Positions 15,605-22,326 of a DNA stretch of 24,059 nucleotides are shown here, piece after piece; the stretch's first letter is position 1; the number at the start of each line of letters is the position of its first letter. The DNA is from JBDHZU01 sp039812085 (GTDB lineage: Bacteria > Actinomycetota > Actinomycetes > S36-B12 > UBA10799). The position numbers and the translations under genes were made by a program. Under the pieces are notes generated by a model that was not told the origin of the DNA, made no database searches, and was given only the letters and a program-made list of their open reading frames with translations. The stretch covers positions 1 through 24,059 of the forward strand of contig JBDHZU010000016.1 in assembly GCA_039812085.1 (NCBI GenBank), given 5' to 3'.

Positions 15605-15736
15605 GATGACCTCCATGCCACGTCGGTTTCGCGGACGTCAGAGTCAAGATCTGAATTGACAGGGTAACCAGGATTCTTTTCTCCAGTGAGCAAGACCCTA
15701 GGCCAGTCGTCAGGTTTTCTTCACGAGCAGGTGCTC

Positions 15737-16807
15737 CTAGCCGACGACGACGGCTTCTTGCGCCGCGCTCATCGGGCCATCGGCTGCCATCACGACTAAC
15801 TCAGCACTGGGATCCACGTTGCGTTTGACAACCGCCAAAGCGATCGGCCCCCACTCGTGGTGGCGTGCAACTGACCCGATCGTGCCCACCTGTCGGTCAG
15901 CGAGAGTGACCGCATCGCCTTGTTGCGGCAAGCCAGCAGCCGAGCCATCCAGGTGTAACAACACCAGTCGCCGAGGGGGATGACCCAAGTTGTGTACCCG
16001 CGCCACCGTCTCCTGCCCCCGGTAGCAGCCCTTAGCCAAATGCACGGCAGGTCCAATCAGCCCGAGTTCATGGGGCAATGACTTGTGGTCAGTGTCAACC
16101 CCGACTCGTGGCACAGCAGCCGCAACTCGAAGTGCCTCCAAGGCCCAGGTCCCAGCTAACTCAGGTGCAGCCTGCAGAACCTGCACCAATTGCTCCCGAT
16201 CAATGATGACTTCACTTCCCGGCAAGGTCGCCGGGCGTTGTGGGACGTATCGCGCGGCATCGCCGCCACGGTCTGCCCCTGCCTCGGTGTGCCCACTACC
16301 GGTGAACTCGACGGGGAGATTCCACACCAACGCATCCGGCACCAGGTCGGCAATCAGTTCCGGCTGAGAGACCCAGATCGACGCGTACTGATCGGTGACA
16401 TCAGAAACCTCGACCCGGAGCATGAAGCGCATCGAATCCAGGAATGCGACGACTTCGCTCACCGTTCCTGGTTCCACTGTGATCCAGGTAGCGTCAGCCG
16501 TCTCAATCAGCCGTAGCTCGTGCTCAACGTGTCCACGCGGATCGAGTAGTAAAGCCTGGGAGCTGGTGCCTGGTTGCAGATCAGTCGTGAGTTGCGTGGT
16601 GAGGTCGTTGAGCCAACGCAGCCGATCGGCACCGGTCAACCGGATCACACCGCGATGAGACAGATCCACCACCGCAGCACCATCGATCAATGCCCGCTGT
16701 TCGGCATGAGGATCTCCGTAATGCCAGGCCACTCCGGCATCCACCGAATCAGCCGGAGCACCAACTGCGCCCGGCAGATCGACAGTGACTGCAGCGTGTT
16801 CACTCAT
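15737..16807 (-). CDS. ygfZ: YgfZ/GcvT folate-binding protein
   Basis: Tetrahydrofolate-binding protein of the YgfZ family, needed for maintenance of certain iron-sulfur enzymes. The 356-residue protein shows the GcvT-like fold: VVDLSHRGVIRLTGADRLRWLNDLTTQ (residues 46-72), LLLDPRGHVEHELRL (86-100), and the family signature KGCYRGQE at residues 259-266, whose Cys is essential in E. coli YgfZ. LGHPPRRLVLLHLDG follows. A full GcvT is excluded by this signature. The SD before ATG 16807 is weak. The nitrobindin-like gene ends 37 bases upstream on the same strand. Confidence 0.93.
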   Translation of the reverse strand: MSEHAAVTVDLPGAVGAPADSVDAGVAWHYGDPHAEQRALIDGAAVVDLSHRGVIRLTGADRLRWLNDLTTQLTTDLQPGTSSQALLLDPRGHVEHELRLIETADATWITVEPGTVSEVVAFLDSMRFMLRVEVSDVTDQYASIWVSQPELIADLVPDALVWNLPVEFTGSGHTEAGADRGGDAARYVPQRPATLPGSEVIIDREQLVQVLQAAPELAGTWALEALRVAAAVPRVGVDTDHKSLPHELGLIGPAVHLAKGCYRGQETVARVHNLGHPPRRLVLLHLDGSAAGLPQQGDAVTLADRQVGTIGSVARHHEWGPIALAVVKRNVDPSAELVVMAADGPMSAAQEAVVVG

Positions 16808-16844
16808 GTCGTGTGCAACGCGCGAGAGTCCTGGTCCGTTCCCA

Positions 16845-17393
16845 CTACGCGCCTTCGATTGGTTCGTCTGCCACCTTGGCCAGTCGGGCGGACAGGTGAT
16901 TAGTCATTGATTGCCCGACAGCAGCCATGTCGAACGCGTAGCCCAGATCGCCCTCGATCAGGCCGTAGAGACGTTCACCCGCGTCGTACTGCTTCGCTGT
17001 TTCTGAGCGGGCAACCACATCAGTGCGCAACGTGCATCGCGCCCCAGTGATGGTCGCATCCTGGATTCCGACAACCTCGACGCTGCCGTGCAAAGTTTCC
17101 AGATGCCCAGTTGAGTGCACGAGGAGAACTTCAACCCCGTTGTTGTCTTGCGGACGCCAGAATCCGAACTCACTGGCACCGGGACGAATCCGATTGCCTT
17201 CATCATCCAGAATCCAGGTCTCGCTGAAGTAATTAAGGAACGGACGACCGTCCCAAGTGAAGCGCACTTCTTGGCCGTATCGGAAGTCGTCGATTGTTGG
17301 GTATGTGCCGAGACCGACACCGACCCAGCTTCCGATCAGCCACGAAAGCGGAACGAGCTTCTCTGGCAATTCACTCGGTAACGGAGTAGCCAT
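16845..17393 (-). CDS. Nitrobindin-like heme-binding beta-barrel protein (FABP-like, DUF1794)
   Basis: 182-residue protein of the nitrobindin family, ten-stranded beta-barrels that bind heme and can react with NO or isomerise peroxynitrite. The hallmark G-x-W-x-G-x-G is present as GSWVGVGLGTYPTI (about residues 21-34), and the C-terminal axial histidine as MTNHLSARLAKV. Length matches actinobacterial members. The start is ATG 17393, with AGAGGT at good distance. A reading frame extends upstream to 17552 but its cysteine-rich extension is not conserved in this family. The start overlaps by one base (TGATG) the stop of a candidate 34-residue peptide gene. Confidence 0.88.
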   Translation of the reverse strand: MATPLPSELPEKLVPLSWLIGSWVGVGLGTYPTIDDFRYGQEVRFTWDGRPFLNYFSETWILDDEGNRIRPGASEFGFWRPQDNNGVEVLLVHSTGHLETLHGSVEVVGIQDATITGARCTLRTDVVARSETAKQYDAGERLYGLIEGDLGYAFDMAAVGQSMTNHLSARLAKVADEPIEGA

Positions 17394-17497
17394 CAGTTGA
17401 CCTCTGGTCCGCGCATCAATCGGGTAACAGCTCGTACTGAGAACCAGGTAGCAGCACAGGGCAGTGCAATCAGCGCAGCGACGAAAATGGGATCCAC
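17393..17497 (-). CDS. Candidate 34-residue single-pass membrane peptide
   Basis: A GTG-initiated frame encodes 34 residues. It opens with a hydrophobic helix (VDPIFVAALIALPCAATWF) followed by a basic segment (SVRAVTRLMRGPEVN), the pattern of a small single-pass membrane protein with a cytoplasmic basic tail. The stop overlaps the ATG of the nitrobindin-like gene as TGATG, and the AGAGGT Shine-Dalgarno of that gene lies inside this frame. TACTCT ends six bases before the GTG and could be a -10 for a leaderless message; no properly spaced -35 is visible. No family recognised; it could also be a non-coding 5' region. Confidence 0.4.
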   Translation of the reverse strand: MDPIFVAALIALPCAATWFSVRAVTRLMRGPEVN

Positions 17498-17573
17498 ACT
17501 CCGAGAGTAGCCGGACCTGTCGGCGCAGATGCGTCAAGATGGACGAAGCCATCCCTGACGAACTGGAGTCGAT

Positions 17574-17933
17574 ATGCGCCCGCTGGTTATCAAGCTCACT
17601 GCCCGCGAGGACGAGCGGGAAAAGATCAGTCAGGCATTCACTGTGGCGGCAATGGCCATTGCGGCAGGAGCACCAGTGTCCCTATGGCTGACCGGAGACT
17701 CCGTCACCTTGGCGCAACCGGGGCAGGCCGAACAATTTGAGCTACCGCACTCTGCCGACTTGGCGCAGCTACGCGATTCGATCCTTGCCAACGGGACCCT
17801 CACGGCGTGTGTGCAATGTCTTTCTCGACGCAATCTGGAGCAAGGCGATCTGATCGATGACGTACGGGTCGCGGGCGCTGCTGCCTTTGTCGAAGAATCA
17901 CTGGCCGACAACGCTCAAGCACTCGTTTATTAA
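17574..17933 (+). CDS. DsrE family protein
   Basis: 119-residue protein with a DsrE/DsrF-like Rossmann-type fold; members handle sulfane sulfur in relay or sensing roles. It opens with a beta strand (LVIKLTARED), then EREKISQAFTVAAMAIAAGAPVSLWLTGDSVTLA, typical of the family. A Cys pair in TACVQCLSRRN (about residues 79-82) sits where catalytic Cys residues occur in DsrE. The ATG has GGAG six bases upstream. It converges on the sseC-sulfurtransferase genes, which supports a sulfur-transfer role. A hairpin terminator separates the two. Confidence 0.85.
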   Translation: MRPLVIKLTAREDEREKISQAFTVAAMAIAAGAPVSLWLTGDSVTLAQPGQAEQFELPHSADLAQLRDSILANGTLTACVQCLSRRNLEQGDLIDDVRVAGAAAFVEESLADNAQALVY

Positions 17934-17946
17934 CCTCAATAACCAC

Positions 17947-17982
17947 GAACGGCCTGACTCCTCGATGGGAATCAGGCCGTTC
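17947..17982. terminator. Bidirectional hairpin terminator between dsrE and sseC
   Basis: A perfect 11-bp stem, GAACGGCCTGA/TCAGGCCGTTC, with a 14-base loop, located between the convergent stops of the DsrE gene (17933) and sseC (17998). Confidence 0.85.
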
Positions 17983-17997
17983 ATTGGTGTGAGTTAC

Positions 17998-18297
17998 TTA
18001 GGCGGGAAGCTGAACCTCAACCTCTGCCACGCTGCCTTGGTTCGCCACGACCGAACGGTCGAGAGTCGAACCAGGTGCCAGCGTGCGCAGCGTCCACTCA
18101 CCAGGAGCGGCGAAGAACCGGAACTGTCCGGTTGCACTCGTCGGCACCTCAGCGGTGAACTCTCCCGACCCGTCGAGCAGGCGCACATAGGCCCCGCCAA
18201 CGGGTTCGCCGGATCGAGTCACGACACCTTGAATGACTGATTCCTTGGTCGCGTCGATTCCTTCTACGCTCAATCCACCGGTGGTTGCTCCACACAT
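17998..18297 (-). CDS. sseC: DUF1416 / SseC protein
   Basis: 99-residue cytoplasmic protein of the DUF1416 family, named SseC in M. tuberculosis and almost always encoded directly after a CysA2-type sulfurtransferase. It looks like a small carboxypeptidase-regulatory/transthyretin-like beta domain: GVVTRSGEPVGGAYVRLLDGSGEFTAEVPTSATGQFRFF then GEWTLRTLAPG. The N-terminal MCGATTGG carries a conserved Cys. ATG 18297 overlaps the sulfurtransferase stop by one base (TGATG), so it is translationally coupled. Its role in sulfur transfer is inferred from linkage only. Confidence 0.88.
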   Translation of the reverse strand: MCGATTGGLSVEGIDATKESVIQGVVTRSGEPVGGAYVRLLDGSGEFTAEVPTSATGQFRFFAAPGEWTLRTLAPGSTLDRSVVANQGSVAEVEVQLPA

Positions 18298-19160
18298 CAG
18301 GCTTCGCCACCTTCGGGGGTGCCAGGCTGCGAACCCTTCTGCACCGGAACGCCGACCAGCGAGCCGTACTCGGTCCAAGAACCGTCGTAGTTCTTCACGT
18401 TGTCGACACCGAGGATTTCGTGCAGGACAAACCAGGTGTGAGCAGAACGCTCACCGATTCGGCAGTAGGCAATGGTGTCCTTCGACAGATCCACACCTTC
18501 GCCTTCGTACAGCTCCTTCAGTTCGTCATCCGAACGGAAGGTGCCGTCGTCGTTGGCTGCCTTGCTCCACGGGATGTTGGCCGCAGTCGGAATGTGACCA
18601 GCGGTCTGCGACTGCTCTTGTGGCAAGTGCGCCGGGGCAAGCAACTTGCCGGAGTACTCGTCTGGGCTGCGGACATCCACCAGGTTGTCTTTGCCGAGCG
18701 CAGAAATAACGTCGTCACGGAAGGCGCGAATCGACTTGTCCTGCTCCTTGGCCGTGTAGCTGGTCTTCTCGCGGGTGGGGACATCGCTGACCAACTCGCG
18801 GCTGTCCAGCTCCCACTTCTTGCGACCACCATCAAGCAGACGGACATCTTCGTGGCCGTACAGCTTGAAGTACCAGTAGGCGTAGGACGCGAACCAGTTG
18901 TTGTTGCCGCCGTAGAGCACCACGGTGTCGTCATTAGCGATGCCACGGTTGCTCAACAGTTCTTCGAACTGCTGCTTGGTGACGAAGTCACGACGAACGG
19001 GATCCTGCAGGTCGTCGCGCCAGTCGATACGCACGGCACCACGGATGTGGTTCTTTTCGTAGGCAGCGGTGTCTTCGTCAACCTCGACGAGCACCACCTT
19101 GGGGTTATCAATGTTTTCTTCAACCCAGTCAGCGGTGACTAGGGCGGATTCGCGGCTCAT
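18297..19160 (-). CDS. cysA: Thiosulfate/3-mercaptopyruvate sulfurtransferase, two rhodanese domains (CysA2/SseA type)
   Basis: Transfers sulfane sulfur from thiosulfate or mercaptopyruvate to thiol acceptors. The 287-residue protein has an inactive N-terminal rhodanese domain (residues 5-125, with LVEVDEDTAAYEKNHIRGAVRIDW and VVLYGGNNNWFASYAYW). The catalytic C-terminal domain (about 145-275) has active-site C233 in AYCRIGERSAHTWF. Strong GAGGAG Shine-Dalgarno. It is coupled to sseC downstream and separated from DUF4395 by 87 bases that hold a perfect 7-bp hairpin. The cysA name follows mycobacterial usage and does not mean the sulfate-transport ATPase. Confidence 0.94.
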   Translation of the reverse strand: MSRESALVTADWVEENIDNPKVVLVEVDEDTAAYEKNHIRGAVRIDWRDDLQDPVRRDFVTKQQFEELLSNRGIANDDTVVLYGGNNNWFASYAYWYFKLYGHEDVRLLDGGRKKWELDSRELVSDVPTREKTSYTAKEQDKSIRAFRDDVISALGKDNLVDVRSPDEYSGKLLAPAHLPQEQSQTAGHIPTAANIPWSKAANDDGTFRSDDELKELYEGEGVDLSKDTIAYCRIGERSAHTWFVLHEILGVDNVKNYDGSWTEYGSLVGVPVQKGSQPGTPEGGEA

Positions 19161-19209
19161 TTTTCTCCTCGTTGATATGCGAATTGCTGTTTCGATGTGT
19201 GTTGTAGGT

Positions 19210-19226
19210 CCATGCCGCAGGCATGG
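19210..19226 (-). other. Perfect 7-bp hairpin between DUF4395 and sulfurtransferase
   Basis: CCATGCC and GGCATGG flank a 3-base loop, 50 bases before the sulfurtransferase ATG and 22 bases after the DUF4395 stop. It could be a terminator, an RNA processing point or part of a leader structure. No U-run follows on the minus strand. Confidence 0.45.
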
Positions 19227-19247
19227 CTAGGCAGATGCCCAGATAGA

Positions 19248-19763
19248 TCAGTGATGGGAAACCTGAGATACCGGAGTGGTCGATGAATCAGTCACGTTGG
19301 CATCGGTTCCCGAGGCGCCACTGCGAGTGCGCTGCAAAAGCAGGTACATCTCGCACCCAAGGCAGTAGTTGAAGGCCGCATTAAGGAATGCTGCCGCGAA
19401 GGCGGCACCTAGTGCGACGTAGAACAAGACGGGTGATCCGAGGATCCAACCGACTGTTCCCAGCAGGGCGAAGCCGAGTCCGACAGCTTGTGCAAACTGC
19501 GGAGGACGCGAGTCCTCGAGTTCCGTCGGGGCTGCGAGTCGTGGTCGGACGAACTTCTTGAAGAACGCTCCGTAGGGCTGTGCACCAAGACCAAGTACCG
19601 CACCGGCCGCAAAGGCCAGCAACTGAATGGTCAGCAGTACACCTGCCACTGCAGAGCGGGGACCAAGAATCAGGATTGCGCCGAGCACCACAACGGTGAC
19701 CGCAGCGCCAAATCGCGGGCCACGGGGATCCACTTGCGTGATGTGTTGAGCTGATTGAGACAT
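19248..19763 (-). CDS. DUF4395 membrane protein with CxxC motif
   Basis: 171-residue membrane protein of the DUF4395 family. VDPRGPRFGAAVTVVVLGAI is the family-typical opening. Hydrophobic helices lie at about residues 18-35, 38-60, 92-110 and 112-132. A CxxC (C134-LG-C137) sits at the end of the last helix, placed like a thiol-redox or metal site. GAGGA lies about five bases before the ATG and directly abuts the palindrome CGTTCGAACG. In actinobacteria the family clusters with thioredoxins and sulfurtransferases, as here. Function is unproven; a membrane partner in thiol or sulfane-sulfur chemistry is the best guess. Confidence 0.85.
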   Translation of the reverse strand: MSQSAQHITQVDPRGPRFGAAVTVVVLGAILILGPRSAVAGVLLTIQLLAFAAGAVLGLGAQPYGAFFKKFVRPRLAAPTELEDSRPPQFAQAVGLGFALLGTVGWILGSPVLFYVALGAAFAAAFLNAAFNYCLGCEMYLLLQRTRSGASGTDANVTDSSTTPVSQVSHH

Positions 19764-19772
19764 GAGATTCCT

Positions 19773-19812
19773 CGTTCGAACGACGTGGGTTGGTTCCGCG
19801 TTGCGAACGCGG
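19773..19812 (-). promoter_or_regulatory. Hairpin pair in the DUF4395 leader, candidate attenuator/SD-sequestering structure
   Basis: Two perfect inverted repeats lie between the cysteine leader peptide and the DUF4395 start. CCGCGTT/AACGCGG with a 3-base loop is at 19796-19812. The 10-base palindrome CGTTCGAACG (19773-19782) runs directly into the GAGGA Shine-Dalgarno. The arrangement suits control of DUF4395 translation by ribosome movement on the leader. Confidence 0.5.
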
Positions 19813-19903
19813 CGTCACACTTGCGGGCTTCGCTCAGCACGTTGCCAAAGATCCATACACATGGATCGCCGTGCCGATGGAATGCGAAGGGGCAGTAGAC
19901 GAA

Positions 19904-19981
19904 TCAGGCCATACACATACAGGAACACGAACGGCAGTAATCCACCGTCCGGCGCTTCACGAGCGATACCTGCGTAGGCAT
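19904..19981 (-). CDS. Leaderless cysteine-rich leader peptide (25 residues), cysteine-responsive attenuator type
   Basis: ATG 19981 opens a 25-codon frame beginning MPTQVSLV and ending KRRTVDYCRSCSCMCMA, with four Cys in the last ten residues. It resembles the short leader peptides (pattern RRxVDLCRxx...C) that I recall ahead of sulfur-metabolism genes in Streptomyces, and the leaderless polycysteine ORFs described as cysteine attenuators in mycobacteria. A good promoter places transcription start on the ATG itself. Downstream are two hairpins and then DUF4395, sulfurtransferase and sseC. Expected behaviour, by inference: ribosomes stall at the Cys codons when Cys-tRNA is scarce and change the fold of the DUF4395 leader. 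Too short for standard gene calling. The 296 bases between thioredoxin and DUF4395 hold nothing else that I can support. Confidence 0.72.
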   Translation of the reverse strand: MPTQVSLVKRRTVDYCRSCSCMCMA

Positions 19982-19988
19982 GCCGAAC

Positions 19989-20017
19989 AGACTAAAGGAC
20001 TGCGCTGGGTTCATCAA
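19989..20017 (-). promoter_or_regulatory. Promoter of the cysteine leader transcript
   Basis: Minus strand: -35 TTGATG (20012-20017), a 17-base spacer, and -10 TAGTCT (19989-19994). Seven bases then precede the ATG at 19981, so the transcript should be leaderless. Confidence 0.65.
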
Positions 20018-20059
20018 CATCGGGTCGGTGAATTTCCTACTAGTTTCCCGGCTCATTCG

Positions 20060-20527
20060 TCACACCACCGTTGCCACAGCAGCCACAACATCGGGGTAAC
20101 GCGGCAGCCCGGCTGCTCGATGTCGAATCACCCCATCGGCGTCAAGCACCAGCACAGTGGGCGTACGCAGAATTGATAGCCGCCGGGTGAGATCAAGGTG
20201 TTGCTCAGCATCAACCTCAATCGACGCCACACCGTCCAGATCATCACTGACTCGGCGGAGGACTTGTTTAGTCGCACGGCACGGGGCGCAGAACGCTGAC
20301 GAGAACTGCACGAGAGTCGCCCGTTGGCCCAACTGTGCGCCGATATCGTCGGCGGTCAACCGCTGATCGCTCGCTGGCTGCTCAGCAAAGTCTTCTGACT
20401 CATCTGCCACGGCAAACGTCGATTCCGGTTGGGGAAGTTCTCGAAAGTTCCCATCAGTGTTTCGACGCCACAAGCCGAACAACACACACGCAGCGACGAG
20501 GGCAAAGATGATGACCATTCCGATCAT
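20060..20527 (-). CDS. Membrane-anchored thioredoxin-like protein (ThiX-type)
   Basis: 155-residue thioredoxin-fold protein. An N-terminal membrane helix (residues 2-20) and a polar linker (21-60) lead into a thioredoxin domain. That domain has the redox motif FCAPC (C80, C83) and the cis-proline loop RTPTVLVLD. Helix polarity (RR after the helix) suggests the domain is cytoplasmic, but this is uncertain. It starts 13 bases after glnR on the same strand, so it is probably co-transcribed with it. The position between glnR and the cysA-sseC genes matches thiX (Rv0816c) of M. tuberculosis. Likely electron donor or partner in thiol/sulfane chemistry. Confidence 0.88.
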   Translation of the reverse strand: MIGMVIIFALVAACVLFGLWRRNTDGNFRELPQPESTFAVADESEDFAEQPASDQRLTADDIGAQLGQRATLVQFSSAFCAPCRATKQVLRRVSDDLDGVASIEVDAEQHLDLTRRLSILRTPTVLVLDADGVIRHRAAGLPRYPDVVAAVATVV

Positions 20528-20540
20528 GTGATTGCCCCGT

Positions 20541-21254
20541 TCACGTGACTACTTCGACACCAGCGTTGGCTGTTTCTTCCTTGGGCGGAACAACAAAGCG
20601 GTAGCCAACATTCCGGACAGTGCCGATGAGTAGCTCATGTTCTGGACCTAATTTGGCGCGCAATCGACGGACATGAACATCGACGGTGCGCGTTCCACCG
20701 AAGTAGTCATACCCCCACACCTCTTGCAGAAGTTGTGCGCGCGTGAACACTCGACCGGGGTGCTGAGCGAGGTATTTGAGGAGCTCGAACTCTTTGAAGG
20801 TGAGATCCAGCAACTGGTTGCGAACCTTGGCGGTGTACGACCCTTCATCGATGACGAGTTCGCCTGAGCGGATCTCCTCCGGGGAACCATCGTCATGTTC
20901 CAACCCGATGCGTCCGACGCTGATCCGAAGCCTGGCCTCAACTTCAGCAGGACCGGCTGATTCCAGCACCACATCGTCAACGCCCCATTCGGCTGTCACT
21001 GCCGCCAAGCCGCCTTCAGTGATGACGAGCAGCACCGGAACATCAACGCCGGTGGCGCGAATAACCCGGCACAAGCTGCGGACCCGGGGAAGGTCTCGTC
21101 GGCCATCGATCAAAATCGCATCGCATGGAGTGGTGTCCAATAAAGCAGCGCCATCAGCGGGGAGCACACGAATGTGGTGTTGGAGTAATTCCAGCGCTGG
21201 AAGAACCTCGCTACTAGGCGCGAGATCGTCGGTGAGCAGCAACAGTTGACTCAT
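20541..21254 (-). CDS. glnR: GlnR, atypical OmpR-family nitrogen regulator
   Basis: Global regulator of nitrogen assimilation (glnA, amtB and others) in actinobacteria. The 237-residue protein has an atypical receiver (residues 1-115) with LLLLTDDLAPSSEVLPALELL and the lone conserved D50 in LIDGRRDLP. The usual acidic pocket and Lys are degenerate, as in GlnR, which dimerises without phosphorylation. The winged-helix domain (about 130-228) is nearly identical to Streptomyces GlnR: LDLTFKEFELLKYLAQHPGR then TRAQLLQEVWGYDYFGGTR. No histidine kinase is adjacent. A strong GGGAGG lies five bases before the ATG. Divergent from mshD. Confidence 0.95.
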   Translation of the reverse strand: MSQLLLLTDDLAPSSEVLPALELLQHHIRVLPADGAALLDTTPCDAILIDGRRDLPRVRSLCRVIRATGVDVPVLLVITEGGLAAVTAEWGVDDVVLESAGPAEVEARLRISVGRIGLEHDDGSPEEIRSGELVIDEGSYTAKVRNQLLDLTFKEFELLKYLAQHPGRVFTRAQLLQEVWGYDYFGGTRTVDVHVRRLRAKLGPEHELLIGTVRNVGYRFVVPPKEETANAGVEVVT

Positions 21255-21315
21255 CGCGCCTCCCTCCCGCCGGGCGTTGCATGCGGGGATTCGCGAGAAT
21301 CACGACTGCACCGCA

Positions 21316-21344
21316 TTGCGATGGATCTCATACAAGAGTAACGA
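21316..21344 (+). promoter_or_regulatory. Possible mshD promoter
   Basis: TTGCGA (21316-21321), a 17-base spacer, and TAACGA (21339-21344). The -10 departs from TANNNT at the last base. A CCCACC/GGTGGG stem with a 4-base loop (21351-21366) lies between it and the mshD start. Confidence 0.35.
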
Positions 21345-21389
21345 TCTGCGCCCACCTGGCGGTGGGTCTGCACCGAAACCGGAGTACTG

Positions 21390-22265
21390 ATGGGCACGGA
21401 CATCCGCCAACTCCCGCAGTTGAGCGCTAGCCAACTGCAGGAATTGGATCGGTTATGTGCCCAAGCCGCGACCTGCGATGGCAGTTCACCGTTCGGGGAA
21501 CAGACCCAGTTATCGATTGCTGCTCGCACTGGAACGAACTTTGCAATCGTGAGCGACGACGAACGACTACAAGCGCTGGCTCACGTCAGTCGACAACCCG
21601 GCAGCAGTGCACTGGCGGAACTCGCTGTGGGTCCAATGAACGATCGAGTAGCAGCAGGTACTGCCCTGTTGCGGCAAGTCTTAGAACAGTTCCCCGAACT
21701 CGATCTGTGGCTACATGGCACTGACAACCCGTTATCCGCTGCAGCCACAGCGTGCGGTCTTCAGCACAGTCGCACACTACTGACGATGGCGCGGGGACTG
21801 ACTGACGAACGTGATCCAGCATCGTTCCCGGATGGGATCACGGTTCGCACATTTGATCCGAATACCGATGTAACGGCCTGGTTGGAACTCAATGCCAAGG
21901 CCTTCGCCGAACTCCCTGACCAAGGCGGTTGGACTCGTGCCGATCTGCAACAACGGCTGGATGCTGACTGGTTCGATGCCGACGGGTTCTTCCTTGCGGA
22001 AGCAGGCGAGCAGCTAGCCGGTTTCCACTGGACCAAGATTGCGCCAGACACTCGGCACGGTGAAGTCTTCGTGATCGGAGTGGACCAACATTTCCGCGGA
22101 CGTGGTTTAGCCAAAGCGCTCACACTGCATGGCCTGAAATACCTGCACGATCAAGGGTGTACCGAGGTTGAGTTGTATGTCGATGCCCGCAATACCGCCG
22201 CCATCAACGCGTACCAATCGCTGGGATTTCGTCAGACCGGAATGGATCGACAATTCAGCATGTGA
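21390..22265 (+). CDS. mshD: Mycothiol synthase
   Basis: Last step of mycothiol synthesis: acetylates Cys-GlcN-Ins with acetyl-CoA. The 291-residue protein has two tandem GNAT domains. The N-terminal one (about residues 1-135) is degenerate, with QALAHVSRQPG and ALAELAVGPMNDRVAAG. The catalytic C-terminal one (150-291) has the acetyl-CoA loop VDQHFRGRGLAKALT (231-245) and the ending YVDARNTAAINAYQSLGFRQTGMDRQF. Length and architecture match MshD rather than single-domain acetyltransferases. The ATG has CGGAG six bases upstream. It is divergent from glnR, as in M. tuberculosis (Rv0818-Rv0819). Confidence 0.94.
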   Translation: MGTDIRQLPQLSASQLQELDRLCAQAATCDGSSPFGEQTQLSIAARTGTNFAIVSDDERLQALAHVSRQPGSSALAELAVGPMNDRVAAGTALLRQVLEQFPELDLWLHGTDNPLSAAATACGLQHSRTLLTMARGLTDERDPASFPDGITVRTFDPNTDVTAWLELNAKAFAELPDQGGWTRADLQQRLDADWFDADGFFLAEAGEQLAGFHWTKIAPDTRHGEVFVIGVDQHFRGRGLAKALTLHGLKYLHDQGCTEVELYVDARNTAAINAYQSLGFRQTGMDRQFSM

Positions 22266-22297
22266 CGAACGTGAACAACAGTCGACTGCGGCTGCTA

Positions 22298-22324
22298 CCT
22301 GAGCCAACATCTGGCAGGCTCAGG
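22298..22324 (+). other. 8-bp hairpin directly before the ppk1 start
   Basis: CCTGAGCC (22298-22305) pairs perfectly with GGCTCAGG (22317-22324) around an 11-base loop. It ends two bases before the ppk1 ATG, so its 3' arm contains the only SD-like AGG. It may be the mshD terminator, a translational switch for ppk1, or both. The short gap also carries GTGAAC (22271), the complement of a GTTCAC PHO half-site. Confidence 0.5.
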
Positions 22325-22326
22325 GC

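Noticed and set aside
19160..19226. An 18-codon frame (ATG near 19217) overlapping the sulfurtransferase start as ATGA, considered as a second leader peptide.
   Set aside because: It contains no Cys, has no SD or promoter, and its ATG lies inside the hairpin; indistinguishable from chance.
19790..20176. A 128-codon plus-strand frame across the thioredoxin-DUF4395 gap.
   Set aside because: His/Arg-rich composition without recognisable domain, antisense to the thioredoxin end and to the leader element; treated as spurious.
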